Below, piece by piece: positions 20,506-30,474 of a stretch of DNA of 64,000 nt; within the stretch, counting starts at the first letter, position 1; every line of letters begins with the position of its first letter. Made by a program: the position numbers and the translations under genes. The DNA is from Enhygromyxa salina (GTDB lineage Bacteria; Myxococcota_A; Polyangia; Nannocystales; Nannocystaceae): positions 108,529 to 172,528 of the forward strand of contig NZ_PVNL01000069.1 of assembly GCF_002994635.1 (NCBI RefSeq). The letters are read 5' to 3'. The notes below the pieces were generated by a model. The model made no database searches and was not told the origin of the DNA. It worked only from the letters and a program-made list of their open reading frames with translations.

Positions 20506-20509
<4 letters not shown>
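18443..20509 (-). CDS. Membrane histidine kinase with HisKA and HATPase_c domains
   Basis: A 688-residue protein. The N-terminal half has about six hydrophobic segments (e.g. VVGLLAVLGTLHLGC, LMVGLAVAALVANAL, AVWLTVATLAVAAVI), then AWLAIVALALITGYAALALLL before a HAMP-like linker. The dimerisation domain contains the phosphorylated His in NMSHDLRSPLNSVLGFSEL (near residue 455). The ATP-binding domain ends with GLGLGLPIATSIIELQGGN; the N and G boxes are somewhat degenerate. The start codon is GTG at 20507-20509 and overlaps the stop of the upstream histidine kinase gene as GTGA, so the two kinases are translationally coupled. No response regulator is adjacent. What they sense is not known. Confidence 0.85.
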
Positions 20510-22251
<1,742 letters not shown>

Positions 22252-22308
22252 CGTCTATGGTTTTACACTTTTCCGCCGACGATCGGCGAGCTGACCGCCC
22301 AACTGTCA

Positions 22309-22404
22309 TCAGCTCGGGTCAGGCGGTTATCAGCTCGGGCGAGACTCCTCGCCCGCTTGCAGGCTGTTGTCAGCTCGGGCGAGACTCCTCGCCCGCTTGC
22401 AGGC
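22309..22404. repeat. Tandem 35-base repeat with internal hairpins
   Basis: Two identical 35-base copies (tcagctcgggcgagactcct... to ...cttgcaggc) occupy 22330-22364 and 22370-22404. A third copy of the first ten bases is at 22309-22318. Inside each copy gggcgag-actc-ctcgccc forms a perfect 7-base-pair stem with a 4-base loop (22337-22354 and 22377-22394). The unit lies between the 3' end of etfA and the 5' end of the histidine kinase gene, both on the minus strand, so the hairpins may end the etf transcript. The last 13 bases, cccgcttgcaggc, recur at 24327-24339 on the other side of etfBA. Confidence 0.8.
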
Positions 22405-22463
22405 GCCATTCGTAGACTGGCTCAGCGTGGGCAGCGAACTGGGCCGCTAGGCCCAGACCCCCG

Positions 22464-23429
22464 CTAGGACTTGCGGGCCTGAACGAGCTCGACGAAGCGG
22501 GGCAGCGCGTCTTCCCACTTGGCGACCAGACCGTAGTCGGCGACCTGGAAGATCGGCGCCTCCGCGTCTTTGTTGATCGCCACGATCGTCTTGCTGCCCT
22601 TCATGCCAGCGAGGTGCTGAATCGCCCCCGAGATCGCCACGGCGATGTAGAGGTTGGGCGCCACGATCTTGCCGGTCTGGCCGACCTGGAGATCGGCGGG
22701 GACCATGCCCGCGTCGGTCGCGGCCCGGCTGGCTCCGAGCGCGCCACCGAGCAGATCGGTGAGGTCCTCGAGCACCTTGAAGTTGGGTCCCTCGCGCATG
22801 CCGCGGCCACCCGAGACGACCACATCGGCCTCGGTCAGCGCGGGGCGGCTGCTCTGGGTCTTTTGGATCCCGACGACCTCGACGCCGCGGGTGTCGACGC
22901 TGACGCCGTCGATCGCGGACACCGAGGCCGCGGCCCCGGCCGCCGCGGGCTCGAACTCGCTGCCGCGCGCCGTGAAGAACACGATCTCGCCGCTGAGTTT
23001 CTCATCGAGCAGCGCGCGACCGGCCGAGATCGGGCGGGTAAAGGTGTCGCCGCTCTTGACGGCCACGACCTCGGCGCACAGGGGCGCGTCGAGGACCGCC
23101 GCCGCGCGCGGCAGGCAGTCACGCAGCGTCGAGCTGGCGGTGCCACCGATCACCGACGCACCCACGGTCTTGGTCGCGTGCACGATCGCGTCGGCCCAGG
23201 CCTCGGCCGTGAACGGCTCGAGCGCGGGATCTTGGATCGTGTGGACGGTCGCGGCGCCGTAGCCGGCCGCCGCGATCTCGGCGGCCGCCGAGGCGTCCGC
23301 GCCAAGCACCAGCAGGTGCAGCGGGATCCCGCGGGCGTCGGCGATCTGTTTGGCCGCCGCGATGCCGGGCAGGCAGTGCGGGCGCAGCTTGCCGCCAGCG
23401 GTCTCGAGGACAACGAGTACCTTGCTCAT
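22464..23429 (-). CDS. etfA: Electron transfer flavoprotein, alpha subunit
   Basis: A 321-residue soluble protein. With EtfB it shuttles electrons from acyl-CoA dehydrogenases to the quinone pool through ETF:quinone oxidoreductase. The FAD-binding C-terminal domain shows the family blocks VVSGGRGM, GASRAATDAGMVPADLQVGQ, TGKIVAPNLYIAVAISGAIQH and AINKDAEAPIFQVADYG. The N-terminal domain starts VLVVLETAGGKLRP. Length is standard. The ATG overlaps the etfB stop by four bases (ATGA at 23426-23429), a conserved coupling that keeps subunits in balance. Acyl-CoA dehydrogenase is encoded 30 kb away at 53259-54401. Confidence 0.95.
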   Translation of the reverse strand: MSKVLVVLETAGGKLRPHCLPGIAAAKQIADARGIPLHLLVLGADASAAAEIAAAGYGAATVHTIQDPALEPFTAEAWADAIVHATKTVGASVIGGTASSTLRDCLPRAAAVLDAPLCAEVVAVKSGDTFTRPISAGRALLDEKLSGEIVFFTARGSEFEPAAAGAAASVSAIDGVSVDTRGVEVVGIQKTQSSRPALTEADVVVSGGRGMREGPNFKVLEDLTDLLGGALGASRAATDAGMVPADLQVGQTGKIVAPNLYIAVAISGAIQHLAGMKGSKTIVAINKDAEAPIFQVADYGLVAKWEDALPRFVELVQARKS

Positions 23430-24250
23430 AGGACCTTCGCCTCCGTGGCCAGTTTCTCGACCAGCTCTTCGATCGACCCGATCATTTGGCCGGCCATGCG
23501 ACCGGGCGGCTTGTTGACGGCGACCGTGGACTCGCCGCCAGCGTTGGTCACGCCCAGGTCACTCGGCGTCTTGACGTCGACCTTCTTGCGCTTGGCCATG
23601 GTGATGCCGCGCAGCGAGGCGAGGCGAGGACCGTCGGTGAACTTGTGATCCGCCGGGTTGACGCCGTTGCGCACGCTGGTTGGCAGCACGACGCGCAAGT
23701 CGACGCTCACGACCGCCGGGAGCGGCAGCTTCTTGACCTCGACGCCGTCGTCGACCTCGCGGTGGACGCTGAGCGTGTTCCCGCTCTGATCCCAGTCGAT
23801 CTCGGCCGCGAAGCAGGCCTGCGGCCAGCCGAGCAGCCCGGCCACGCGCTGGCCGACCTGGTTGCCCTCGTTGTCCTGCGACAGCTTTCCGGTGATCACC
23901 ATGTCGACGCCCTCGTCCTGCGCGACCTTGGCGATGATCTTGGAGATCGCCGCGGTGTCGAGCTCGCTGTCGTCGGCGTCGACGATCACGCCACGATCTG
24001 CGCCCATCGCCAGAAACTGCGTCATGTGCTGACGCTGCTTCTGCGGGCAGATCGAGAGCACGATGATCTCGGCCAGCTTGCTCTTCTTGTTGTTGACGTC
24101 CTCGGCGAGCCGCAGCGCGGTCTCGACCGCGTACTCGTCGAATGCATTCGGGACCCACTTCACCGAAGAGAGATCGAGCTCGCTGCCAGCGAACTTGAGG
24201 CTCTCGTCCGGATCTGGGATCCGCTTGACGGTCACTAAAATCTTCGTCAA
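23426..24250 (-). CDS. etfB: Electron transfer flavoprotein, beta subunit
   Basis: A 274-residue protein, the AMP-binding partner of EtfA. It begins (M)TKILVTVKRIPDPDE, the usual EtfB opening, with VKWVPNAFDEYAVETALRL, then ADRGVIVDADDSELDTAAISKIIA and the signature SQDNEGNQVGQRVAGLLGWPQ. I chose the TTG at 24248-24250, although the frame is open much further upstream (to 25516), because an excellent ribosome site AGGAG lies 7 bases before it and because the extension would run through the opposite-strand genes and has no family similarity. Coupled to etfA by a 4-base overlap. Confidence 0.94.
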   Translation of the reverse strand: MTKILVTVKRIPDPDESLKFAGSELDLSSVKWVPNAFDEYAVETALRLAEDVNNKKSKLAEIIVLSICPQKQRQHMTQFLAMGADRGVIVDADDSELDTAAISKIIAKVAQDEGVDMVITGKLSQDNEGNQVGQRVAGLLGWPQACFAAEIDWDQSGNTLSVHREVDDGVEVKKLPLPAVVSVDLRVVLPTSVRNGVNPADHKFTDGPRLASLRGITMAKRKKVDVKTPSDLGVTNAGGESTVAVNKPPGRMAGQMIGSIEELVEKLATEAKVL

Positions 24251-24394
24251 CGGGCTTCTCCTGAGGGCGGCTATATCGCCCCTGAGGCCGCCAGCGTCAA
24301 GCGGGAGCAGGGCCCGGCCAGCCGGACCCGCTTGCAGGCTCCCACGCGCTGCGCTAGCGTTCCCGCGCGTCGCGCCACGCGACAGCTGCCCAAG

Positions 24395-25360
24395 ATGCGT
24401 TGCATCCGCGAATTGTTCGACCGCGCTTCCCTGGCTCTGATCACGGCGCTGTGCGCTGTGGTCGCGACGACAGCCTGCACCGCCTGCACACCGCCAGGTC
24501 CGGATCAGCCCGACACCTCGGGGGCCAGCCGGACCGAGCCGGTCCGGCCCAAGCGCGAGCGTGAAGAGCTGCCGCCGCCGCCCGAAGATCAGATGATCCG
24601 CGTGGCCAAGGGCGTCGACCTGGGCAAGCTCAGCGAGACCCAGCAGGCCACCTTCTATACGATGATCAACACCGAGCAGAGCGCGTGCGACAAGCCGCAC
24701 TCGCTGGCGACCTCGCTGCGCGTCGATCAGGACTGCCGCAACTCGATGATCGTCGCCCAGTTCATCGCCGACCGCCTGGCCAGCGGCGCGACGCCCTCGG
24801 ACGTCAAGCTCGACATCGACGAGGTCGTGCGCGCGCTGACGCCGTATGAAATCCCCACCGAGGGCCGGCCGGTCTACGGCAACGAGCGCGCCCCGGTGAC
24901 CGTCGTGGTGTTCGCCGACTTCGAGTGCCCGCACTGCAAGATGGAGGCGCCGAAGCTGCGCAAGGCCGTGCAGCAGTATCGCGGCCAGGCCCGCCTGGTC
25001 TACCTGCACTTCCCGCTGCGCATGCACGCGCGGGCGGAGGTCGCGTCCTGGGCAACCGAGGCCGCGTTCCGTCAGGGCAAGTTCTGGGAGATGCACGACC
25101 TGGTGTTCGACCACCAGACCCAGCTCGAAGACGAAGATCTCGAGCGCTACGCCGGCCAGATCCAGGGCCTGGATCTGCAACAGTGGAAGGCCGACTTCCA
25201 GTCCGAGAGCAGCAAGCTCGCGGTCGCCAAGGATCGTGCGCTCGGCGAGACCCTCGACATTCAGGGGACGCCGGCCGTGTACGTCAACGGACGCCACGTC
25301 ACGCCACTGCTGTGGGGCGGCAGCCTCGAGGCGTGGATCGACGACGCCCTGCGCCGTTAG
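24395..25360 (+). CDS. DsbA-like thioredoxin-fold exported protein
   Basis: A 321-residue protein from ATG 24395. The N-terminus has a membrane-export segment (LITALCAVVATTAC); the Cys28 could be lipidated, but the position before it is not a canonical lipobox, so it may be membrane-tethered instead. Residues about 160-320 form a DsbA-type thioredoxin domain: VVFADFECPHC with active Cys178 and Cys181, a helical insert, and the cis-Pro loop GTPAVYVNG near residue 293. Proteins of this layout act in periplasmic disulfide formation or isomerisation, or as soluble partners of c-type cytochrome assembly. It precedes homoserine kinase by 9 bases, and both read in the same direction, without functional linkage evident. 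Confidence 0.85.
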   Translation: MRCIRELFDRASLALITALCAVVATTACTACTPPGPDQPDTSGASRTEPVRPKREREELPPPPEDQMIRVAKGVDLGKLSETQQATFYTMINTEQSACDKPHSLATSLRVDQDCRNSMIVAQFIADRLASGATPSDVKLDIDEVVRALTPYEIPTEGRPVYGNERAPVTVVVFADFECPHCKMEAPKLRKAVQQYRGQARLVYLHFPLRMHARAEVASWATEAAFRQGKFWEMHDLVFDHQTQLEDEDLERYAGQIQGLDLQQWKADFQSESSKLAVAKDRALGETLDIQGTPAVYVNGRHVTPLLWGGSLEAWIDDALRR

Positions 25361-25369
25361 GGCCACCCC

Positions 25370-26341
25370 ATGAGCGACGACCAGCGTGCGTGGCCGCATC
25401 CGTGGGTAGAAGCCTACGCGCCCGCGACCGTGTCCAACCTCGGACCTGGGTTCGACTGCCTCGGGCTCGCCGTCCACGGTCCCGGCGACACCGTGCGGGC
25501 GCGTCGGCGTCGACAACCTGGCGTGGTGCTGACCAAGATCACCGGTGACGGCGGCCGCCTGCCGTTGGCCGCCGATCAGAACACCGCCTGCGTGGCGGTC
25601 ACCGCGATGCTCGAGCGCGCGGGTGTGGCTGACACGCTCGGCGTCGAGCTCGAGCTCGACAAGGGCCTGCCGCTCGGCAGCGGTCTGGGCTCATCGGGCG
25701 CGAGCGCGTGCGCGGCCCTGCTCGCCGCCGCGGGAGCCCTGGATCTGCACGTGGGCAACGACGCCATGATCGAGGCAGCCCGCGCGGGCGAGGCGGTCGC
25801 CTGCGGCAGCCCGCACCCCGACAACGTCGCGCCCGCGATCCTCGGAGGCATCGTGCTGATCGCCGCCACCCAGCCGCTGCGCGTGGTGTCGCTGCCGGTC
25901 CCCGAAGATCTGTGGCTCGCCATCTACACCCCTGGATGCGAGGTCAAGACCGCCGACGCGCGCGCTGTGTTGCCGCACCAGGTCGGACTGGACGCCGCAG
26001 TTCGTCAGTCGGCCCGCCTGGCCCTCCTGGTCCACGCGCTGCACACCGGCGACCTCGCGCTGCTCGGCGAGGCGATCGTCGACGAACTCGTCGAGCCCGC
26101 CCGCGCCCACCTGATCCCCGGGTTCATGGACGCCAAGATCAACGCGATCGAGGCCGGCGCGCTCGCGTGCACGATCAGCGGCGCCGGCCCAACCTGCTTC
26201 GCGCTGGCGAGCTCGAACGAGCAGGCCGTCGCGCTGCTCGAGATCCTCGACGAGAGCTTCACGCACTCGGGGGTCAGCGGTCGCGGTCAGGTCGATCAGG
26301 TCGGGCCCGGCGCGCGGGTGACCTCGAAGCCGCTGCATTGA
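25370..26341 (+). CDS. thrB: Homoserine kinase (GHMP family)
   Basis: A 323-residue soluble enzyme that phosphorylates homoserine, the step before threonine synthase. Landmarks are the opening TVSNLGPGFDCLGLAV, the ATP-binding GHMP loop LPLGSGLGSSGASACAALLAA, and the C-terminal TISGAGPTCFALAS. These three motifs are in the order and spacing of ThrB, and length fits. The ATG at 25370 is 9 bases after the DsbA-like stop. No other threonine genes are in the window. It converges with uppP with a 16-base gap. Confidence 0.92.
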   Translation: MSDDQRAWPHPWVEAYAPATVSNLGPGFDCLGLAVHGPGDTVRARRRRQPGVVLTKITGDGGRLPLAADQNTACVAVTAMLERAGVADTLGVELELDKGLPLGSGLGSSGASACAALLAAAGALDLHVGNDAMIEAARAGEAVACGSPHPDNVAPAILGGIVLIAATQPLRVVSLPVPEDLWLAIYTPGCEVKTADARAVLPHQVGLDAAVRQSARLALLVHALHTGDLALLGEAIVDELVEPARAHLIPGFMDAKINAIEAGALACTISGAGPTCFALASSNEQAVALLEILDESFTHSGVSGRGQVDQVGPGARVTSKPLH

Positions 26342-26357
26342 ACTCGACGCGGCGGTA

Positions 26358-27185
26358 TCAGCCAACGACCAGCGCGATCGTCCCGAGCACCGCCAGGTAG
26401 GGGACGAACGGCAGCATGCCGACCTTCTCGATCAGACGTAGCAGCAGCTGCAGCGACACCAGTCCAACCGCGAAGCTGACGACGAAGCCAAGCGCGAACG
26501 GCCCGGCGGCGACGTGCGTCGGGGCGTCGCCGCCAAGTAGATCGAGGGCCTCCTTGCCGGTCGCGGCCGTGATCGCCGGAATGCTCAGCAGGAACGAGAA
26601 CCGAGCTGCGCGGGCGCGGCCGAGGCCGAGGGCGAGACCCGCCGCGATCGTCGAGCCCGAGCGGGACACCCCCGGAGTCACGGCGAGCAGCTGCGCGCAG
26701 CCGATCAGCAGCGCATGCTGCAGTCGCGGGGCGGACGCTCGATCGTCGGTCGGCGGCCGGCTGCGGTGGGTGAAGGCCAGCAACGCCGCGGTCAAAATCA
26801 GCGCTGCGCCGATCCAGCGGACCTCGCCCTCCATGCGGACCACCAGTTCTTCGACCCCGGGCAGCAACACCACGCCGAGCGGCAGCGAGCCGATGATCAG
26901 CGCGAGCCACATGGGGCGGGCCCAGGCGATCGCCTGGGGGTCCAGCAGTCCGCGCACGAGCTCAGCGAGATCGCGGCGGAACACCACCAACACCGCCAGC
27001 AAGGTCCCGGCGTGGACGACGATGTTGAAGCTGTGGCCGGCCGCCTCGGCGTCGACGCCGAGCCAGGCCTCGGCCAGCGACAGGTGCCCCGATGACGAGA
27101 TCGGCAGGAACTCGGCGACGCCCTGAACCGCGCCAAGGAACGCAGCGAGGCCATAGCCAAGCTCGGCGCCGGGGCTGGCGAGCAT
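26358..27185 (-). CDS. uppP: Undecaprenyl-diphosphatase UppP/BacA
   Basis: A 275-residue membrane protein with about eight hydrophobic helices. It recycles the lipid carrier by removing a phosphate from undecaprenyl pyrophosphate, so it serves peptidoglycan and O-antigen synthesis and confers bacitracin tolerance. Motifs are GVAEFLPISSSGHLSLAE (the conserved E and S-rich loop) and LLAVTPGVSRSGSTIAAGL (the PGxSRSG loop). Length and helix pattern match the family. Alone on its strand here; it converges with thrB. Confidence 0.95.
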   Translation of the reverse strand: MLASPGAELGYGLAAFLGAVQGVAEFLPISSSGHLSLAEAWLGVDAEAAGHSFNIVVHAGTLLAVLVVFRRDLAELVRGLLDPQAIAWARPMWLALIIGSLPLGVVLLPGVEELVVRMEGEVRWIGAALILTAALLAFTHRSRPPTDDRASAPRLQHALLIGCAQLLAVTPGVSRSGSTIAAGLALGLGRARAARFSFLLSIPAITAATGKEALDLLGGDAPTHVAAGPFALGFVVSFAVGLVSLQLLLRLIEKVGMLPFVPYLAVLGTIALVVG

Positions 27186-27286
27186 CGCTGGCTTGTATCC
27201 CGGCCGCTCGTGGGCACCAAATTTGGCCCCGCGGACGCACGGTCGGCTGAGCGCGGGTGAGCACAGGTGAGGTATAGAAGGCGCGG

Positions 27287-27466
27287 ATGCGTTGGCTCCT
27301 CGCAGGTCTCGCGCTCGTCGGTCTGGTTCAGGCGGTGGTCTGGATCGGCCAGCCCAGCGCGCCCGCGGGCCGGCGGCTGCTCGGGGTGTTCGCGGCTCCG
27401 GTCGCGCTCGTGCTGCTCGTCGTCGCGCTCGTGGCGACCCGGGTTCCCGAGCTGCTGTTCGACTAG
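27287..27466 (+). CDS. Small two-helix membrane protein
   Basis: A 59-residue open frame from ATG 27287 to TAG 27464-27466. It is almost entirely two hydrophobic helices: LLAGLALVGLVQAVVWI near residues 4-20 and VFAAPVALVLLVVALVA near residues 35-51, separated by a basic loop (PAGRRLLG), so both termini likely lie outside. An AGAAGG-like ribosome site lies at 27276-27281. The codon use is GC3-rich. No family is recognised. It lies just 5' of a lipase-like gene, with about 140 bases between. Confidence 0.6.
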   Translation: MRWLLAGLALVGLVQAVVWIGQPSAPAGRRLLGVFAAPVALVLLVVALVATRVPELLFD

Positions 27467-27610
27467 ATCAGCAGGGCGCGGATTTTTCGGTGTGCTCCAA
27501 TGCGCCCGCAGCGGCCGTGGGAGGCGACGGTGCGGTAGCGAGCCAATCTTAAAGCAAGGCGGTGTGAGCGCGAGGTCACCGCTCGCGTGGCTGGTGATAG
27601 CGTCGGGCAG

Positions 27611-28672
27611 ATGGGGGCCGACGCGGACCGCGTGCAACTGTGCCTGTCGCTCGTGGCGTACGCGGGGGCGGCTGGCGAGTCCGCTCGGCGAGCCAGCGCG
27701 CTGCATCGAAGCCTCGCCGGTTGGCTGGCCGAACTACCGGTCACACAGGATCACGAGATCGTGTGGGGCCCGGCGAGCTTTCGGCTGTGGTGGCAACCGA
27801 GCGCGCCCGCGTTGGTCGTGTTCGTGACTCGCTCGCGCCGACCCGACGACGACGCGTGCTATGTGGTGATCCGCGGAGGCGCGCCGCTTTGCGTGTGCGA
27901 TCCCAGCGTCGAGAGCTTGGGCTGGTTCGAGCAAGAGCCGTGGGTCTGGGCCCGCAATCCGGGTGACCTGGCGCCGGCGGTGTGCAGCGGGATCCATCGG
28001 CAGCTCGACGTGATCCGCGAGCTGACCGTGGACGAGCAGCTGCCCGGCGCGGGCCGGAGCCTCGCAGAATTTTTGGCCGCGTCCGTCAATGCGCTCGACG
28101 GCGATCGCAAGCTGCCCGTGCACGTGGTCGGTCACGGGCTCGGCGGCGCGCTGGCGACGGTCGTGGCCCTGTGGTTGCGCGATACCCAGGGTAGCGGCGC
28201 CTCCCGCGATGTCGGCTGGGATCCGGCCCGCCACGCCAAGCTGCACTGCATGGCCTTCGCCGGGCCCACCGCTGGCAACGGTGACTTTGCGATCTACATC
28301 AGCGAGCGGCTGGGCGCGCAGCTCGAGCTGATCCACAACTCCCTCGATCACGCGGCCGCGCTGTGGGACACCCAGACGCTGGTCGGGCTGGCGGATCTCT
28401 ACCGACCGCACGTCGTCGAGCCCACCGTGATCCGGGTCGTGATCGAGGCGCTCGGCGAGGAGCTCGAGCGCCACGGCGTCGAGTACGAGCAGCCGCCCGC
28501 GCGGGTGCTGCCGGGCCAGCTCAACACCCAGCTGCCGCCGAGCTACGCGGCCCAGGCCGCGTACCAGCACCTGCATGCCTACGTCGAGCTGCTCGGGCTC
28601 GCCGGGCAGATCGACGTCGACGCGATCCTGGGGCTGTGCTCGGGCACGGACGACGGACCCGTCGCGCAGTAG
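27611..28672 (+). CDS. Class 3 lipase-like protein with Ser to Gly at the nucleophile
   Basis: A 353-residue soluble protein from ATG 27611 (a GTG eight codons earlier is also possible). It has the lipase class 3 architecture: a strand-turn YVVIRGGAPLC, the elbow HVVGHGLGGALATVVALW, AFAGPTAGNGDFAIYI and the late HNSLDHAAALWD with the conserved Asp, plus a C-terminal His in YQHLHAYVELL. The elbow should read GHSLGG; here Gly176 (codon 28136-28138) replaces the serine, so hydrolysis by the usual triad seems impossible. No other serine stands nearby. It may be a non-catalytic relative. The radical SAM gene follows after 7 bases. Confidence 0.75.
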   Translation: MGADADRVQLCLSLVAYAGAAGESARRASALHRSLAGWLAELPVTQDHEIVWGPASFRLWWQPSAPALVVFVTRSRRPDDDACYVVIRGGAPLCVCDPSVESLGWFEQEPWVWARNPGDLAPAVCSGIHRQLDVIRELTVDEQLPGAGRSLAEFLAASVNALDGDRKLPVHVVGHGLGGALATVVALWLRDTQGSGASRDVGWDPARHAKLHCMAFAGPTAGNGDFAIYISERLGAQLELIHNSLDHAAALWDTQTLVGLADLYRPHVVEPTVIRVVIEALGEELERHGVEYEQPPARVLPGQLNTQLPPSYAAQAAYQHLHAYVELLGLAGQIDVDAILGLCSGTDDGPVAQ

Positions 28673-28679
28673 AGCCGCC

Positions 28680-29708
28680 GTGCCCCGCCCGCTCGCGAAC
28701 CCGCCGAACCCGTGGCTCTCGTCCCACGTCGAGTGGCTCGGCCCACCGCCGGACGCCAAGCTCGAGGTCTATGAGGAGCAGGCCAAGTCGATCGTCAATC
28801 GCAACGACAGCCCCGACATCCCGTTTCGCTGGTCGATCAACCCGTACCGGGGCTGCTACCACGGCTGCGCCTACTGCTACGCCCGGCCCGGCCACGAGTA
28901 CCTGGGGTTTGGGGCCGGGACCGACTTCGAGCGCAAGATCGTGGTCAAGCAAAACGCGGCCGAGCTGCTGCGCGCGCGCTTCGAGTCCCGCTCGTGGACG
29001 GGCGAGGCGCTGATGTTCTCCGGGGTGACCGACTGCTACCAACCGCTCGAGGCCGCGTATGGGCTGACCCGCGCGTGCCTCGAGCTGTGCGTGGACTACC
29101 GCAACCCGGCGTCGTTCATCACCAAGGGCGCGCTGGTGCGGCGCGACGCCGAGCTGCTGGCCAGGCTCGCCCGCGAGGCCGCGGCCTCGGTCACGCTCTC
29201 GATCGGATTCGTCGACGACGCCATGGCCCGCAAGATCGAGCCGTGGGCGAGCCCGCCGAGTCGCCGCTTCGCCGCCATGCGAGCGCTGGCCGACGCCGGG
29301 GTCCCGGTCGGGATCTCGGTCTCGCCCGTGATCCCCGGACTCAACGACGATCAGATCCCCGAGCTGCTCGCGACCGCCAAGCAAGCGGGGGCGAGCTGGG
29401 CGTTCATGATCTTGCTGCGGCTGCCGGGCTCGGTGTTGCCCGTGTTCGAGGAGCGCCTGACCGAGGCCGTGCCGCTGCGAGCCGCCAAGGTGTTTCGCGC
29501 GATCGAGGACATGCGCGGCGGCCAGCGAAACGACGCCCGGTTCGGCTCGCGGATGCGCGGGCAAGGTCCGCGGTGGCAGGCGATCGAGACCCTGTTTCAG
29601 GCCCATCGTCGCCGCCTGGGCCTCGAAGACACGACCAGCACGCCGATCGAGCAGGCGCCCAGCTTTCGACGGCCCCGCGCGCAGCGCGAGCTGTTCGAGT
29701 TGGGGTAA
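28680..29708 (+). CDS. Radical SAM protein, PA0069/Rv2578c family
   Basis: A 342-residue protein from GTG 28680. Residues about 45-65 hold INPYRGCYHGCAYCYARP, the CxxxCxxC that binds a [4Fe-4S] cluster and SAM. Other family blocks are FSGVTDCYQPLEAAYGLTRACLE, TKGALVRRDAELL, and SVSPVIPGLNDDQIPELL. The family is related to spore photoproduct lyase-type radical SAM enzymes but its substrate is not known. The C-terminus ends LFELG with FRRPRAQRE, which is common among bacterial members. The start follows the lipase-like stop by 7 bases, so coupling is likely. Confidence 0.88.
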   Translation: MPRPLANPPNPWLSSHVEWLGPPPDAKLEVYEEQAKSIVNRNDSPDIPFRWSINPYRGCYHGCAYCYARPGHEYLGFGAGTDFERKIVVKQNAAELLRARFESRSWTGEALMFSGVTDCYQPLEAAYGLTRACLELCVDYRNPASFITKGALVRRDAELLARLAREAAASVTLSIGFVDDAMARKIEPWASPPSRRFAAMRALADAGVPVGISVSPVIPGLNDDQIPELLATAKQAGASWAFMILLRLPGSVLPVFEERLTEAVPLRAAKVFRAIEDMRGGQRNDARFGSRMRGQGPRWQAIETLFQAHRRRLGLEDTTSTPIEQAPSFRRPRAQRELFELG

Positions 29709-29797
29709 CTGTCGGTTGGGGCCGGCGAACGGCATCCTCGACGCCGGCCCGAGACGCGCTCGCAAAGCCGCGATACACAGTCCCCCCCGAACTCGAT

Positions 29798-30469
29798 ATG
29801 ACCACGCAACGCTTCCGAACCATCCTGTCCCCACGCAACCTGGCCCTGGCCCTCGCGCTCACGAGCCTCGCCGCCTGCAAGAGCGAGATCGACGAAAAGC
29901 CCAAGGCCAAGGTCGAAGACGCCGAGAAGGCGCCCGAGAAGGCGCCCGACAAGCCAGACGGGGCCGAGGCCACCGAGGCCAAGACCCTGGCGCTGGTGAC
30001 CGAGGGCTCGAGCGTCGGGTTCATCGGCGCCAAGCTGACCGGTGACCACAAGGGCAGCTTCGACAAGTTCGAAGGCAACGCCCAGGTCGAGGGCGGCAAG
30101 CTCAGCTCTCTGGAGGTCACGATCGAGGTCGGCTCGATGACGACCGACGCCGCGGATCTCACCGGTCACCTGACCAGCGCCGACTTTTTCAACATCGCCG
30201 AGCATCCCCAGGCCAAGTTCACCTCGCTGAGCATCACCGAGAAGTCTGGCGAGGGTGGGGCGACCCACGAGATCGCCGGCAACCTCGAGCTCAAGGGCCA
30301 AGCCAAGAAGGTCACGTTCCCGGCCACGCTCGAGGTCTCCGACGCGGGCGTCCACGGCAAGGCCGAGTTCTCGATCGACCGCAAGCTGTGGGGCATCGAC
30401 TACCCCGGCAAGCCCGATGATCTGATCAAGGACGAGGTCGCGCTGCTGCTCGATCTCAACTTCAAGTAA
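29798..30469 (+). CDS. YceI-family lipoprotein
   Basis: A 223-residue predicted lipoprotein with lipobox SLAAC (Cys27) and a Lys/Glu/Pro-rich linker of about 40 residues. Residues about 65-223 form a YceI-like domain, an extended beta-barrel that binds isoprenoid-type lipids: VGFIGAKLTGDHKGSFDKFEG, DLTGHLTSADFFNIAEHPQAKFTS, GNLELKGQAKKVTFPATL and AEFSIDRKLWGIDYPGKPDD. The family is periplasmic and often linked to quinone or polyisoprenoid transport. A YceI protein as a lipoprotein is uncommon but plausible. It lies directly upstream of the Rieske gene (5 bases). Confidence 0.88.
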   Translation: MTTQRFRTILSPRNLALALALTSLAACKSEIDEKPKAKVEDAEKAPEKAPDKPDGAEATEAKTLALVTEGSSVGFIGAKLTGDHKGSFDKFEGNAQVEGGKLSSLEVTIEVGSMTTDAADLTGHLTSADFFNIAEHPQAKFTSLSITEKSGEGGATHEIAGNLELKGQAKKVTFPATLEVSDAGVHGKAEFSIDRKLWGIDYPGKPDDLIKDEVALLLDLNFK

Positions 30470-30474
30470 GCACG

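Noticed and set aside
22309..22404. Possible CRISPR-like array
   Set aside because: There are two adjacent copies with only a 5-base spacer, so it is a simple tandem repeat.
24251..25516. Upstream extension of etfB to 25516 in the same frame
   Set aside because: A strong ribosome site sits at TTG 24250 and the extension runs antisense through the DsbA-like gene without family similarity.
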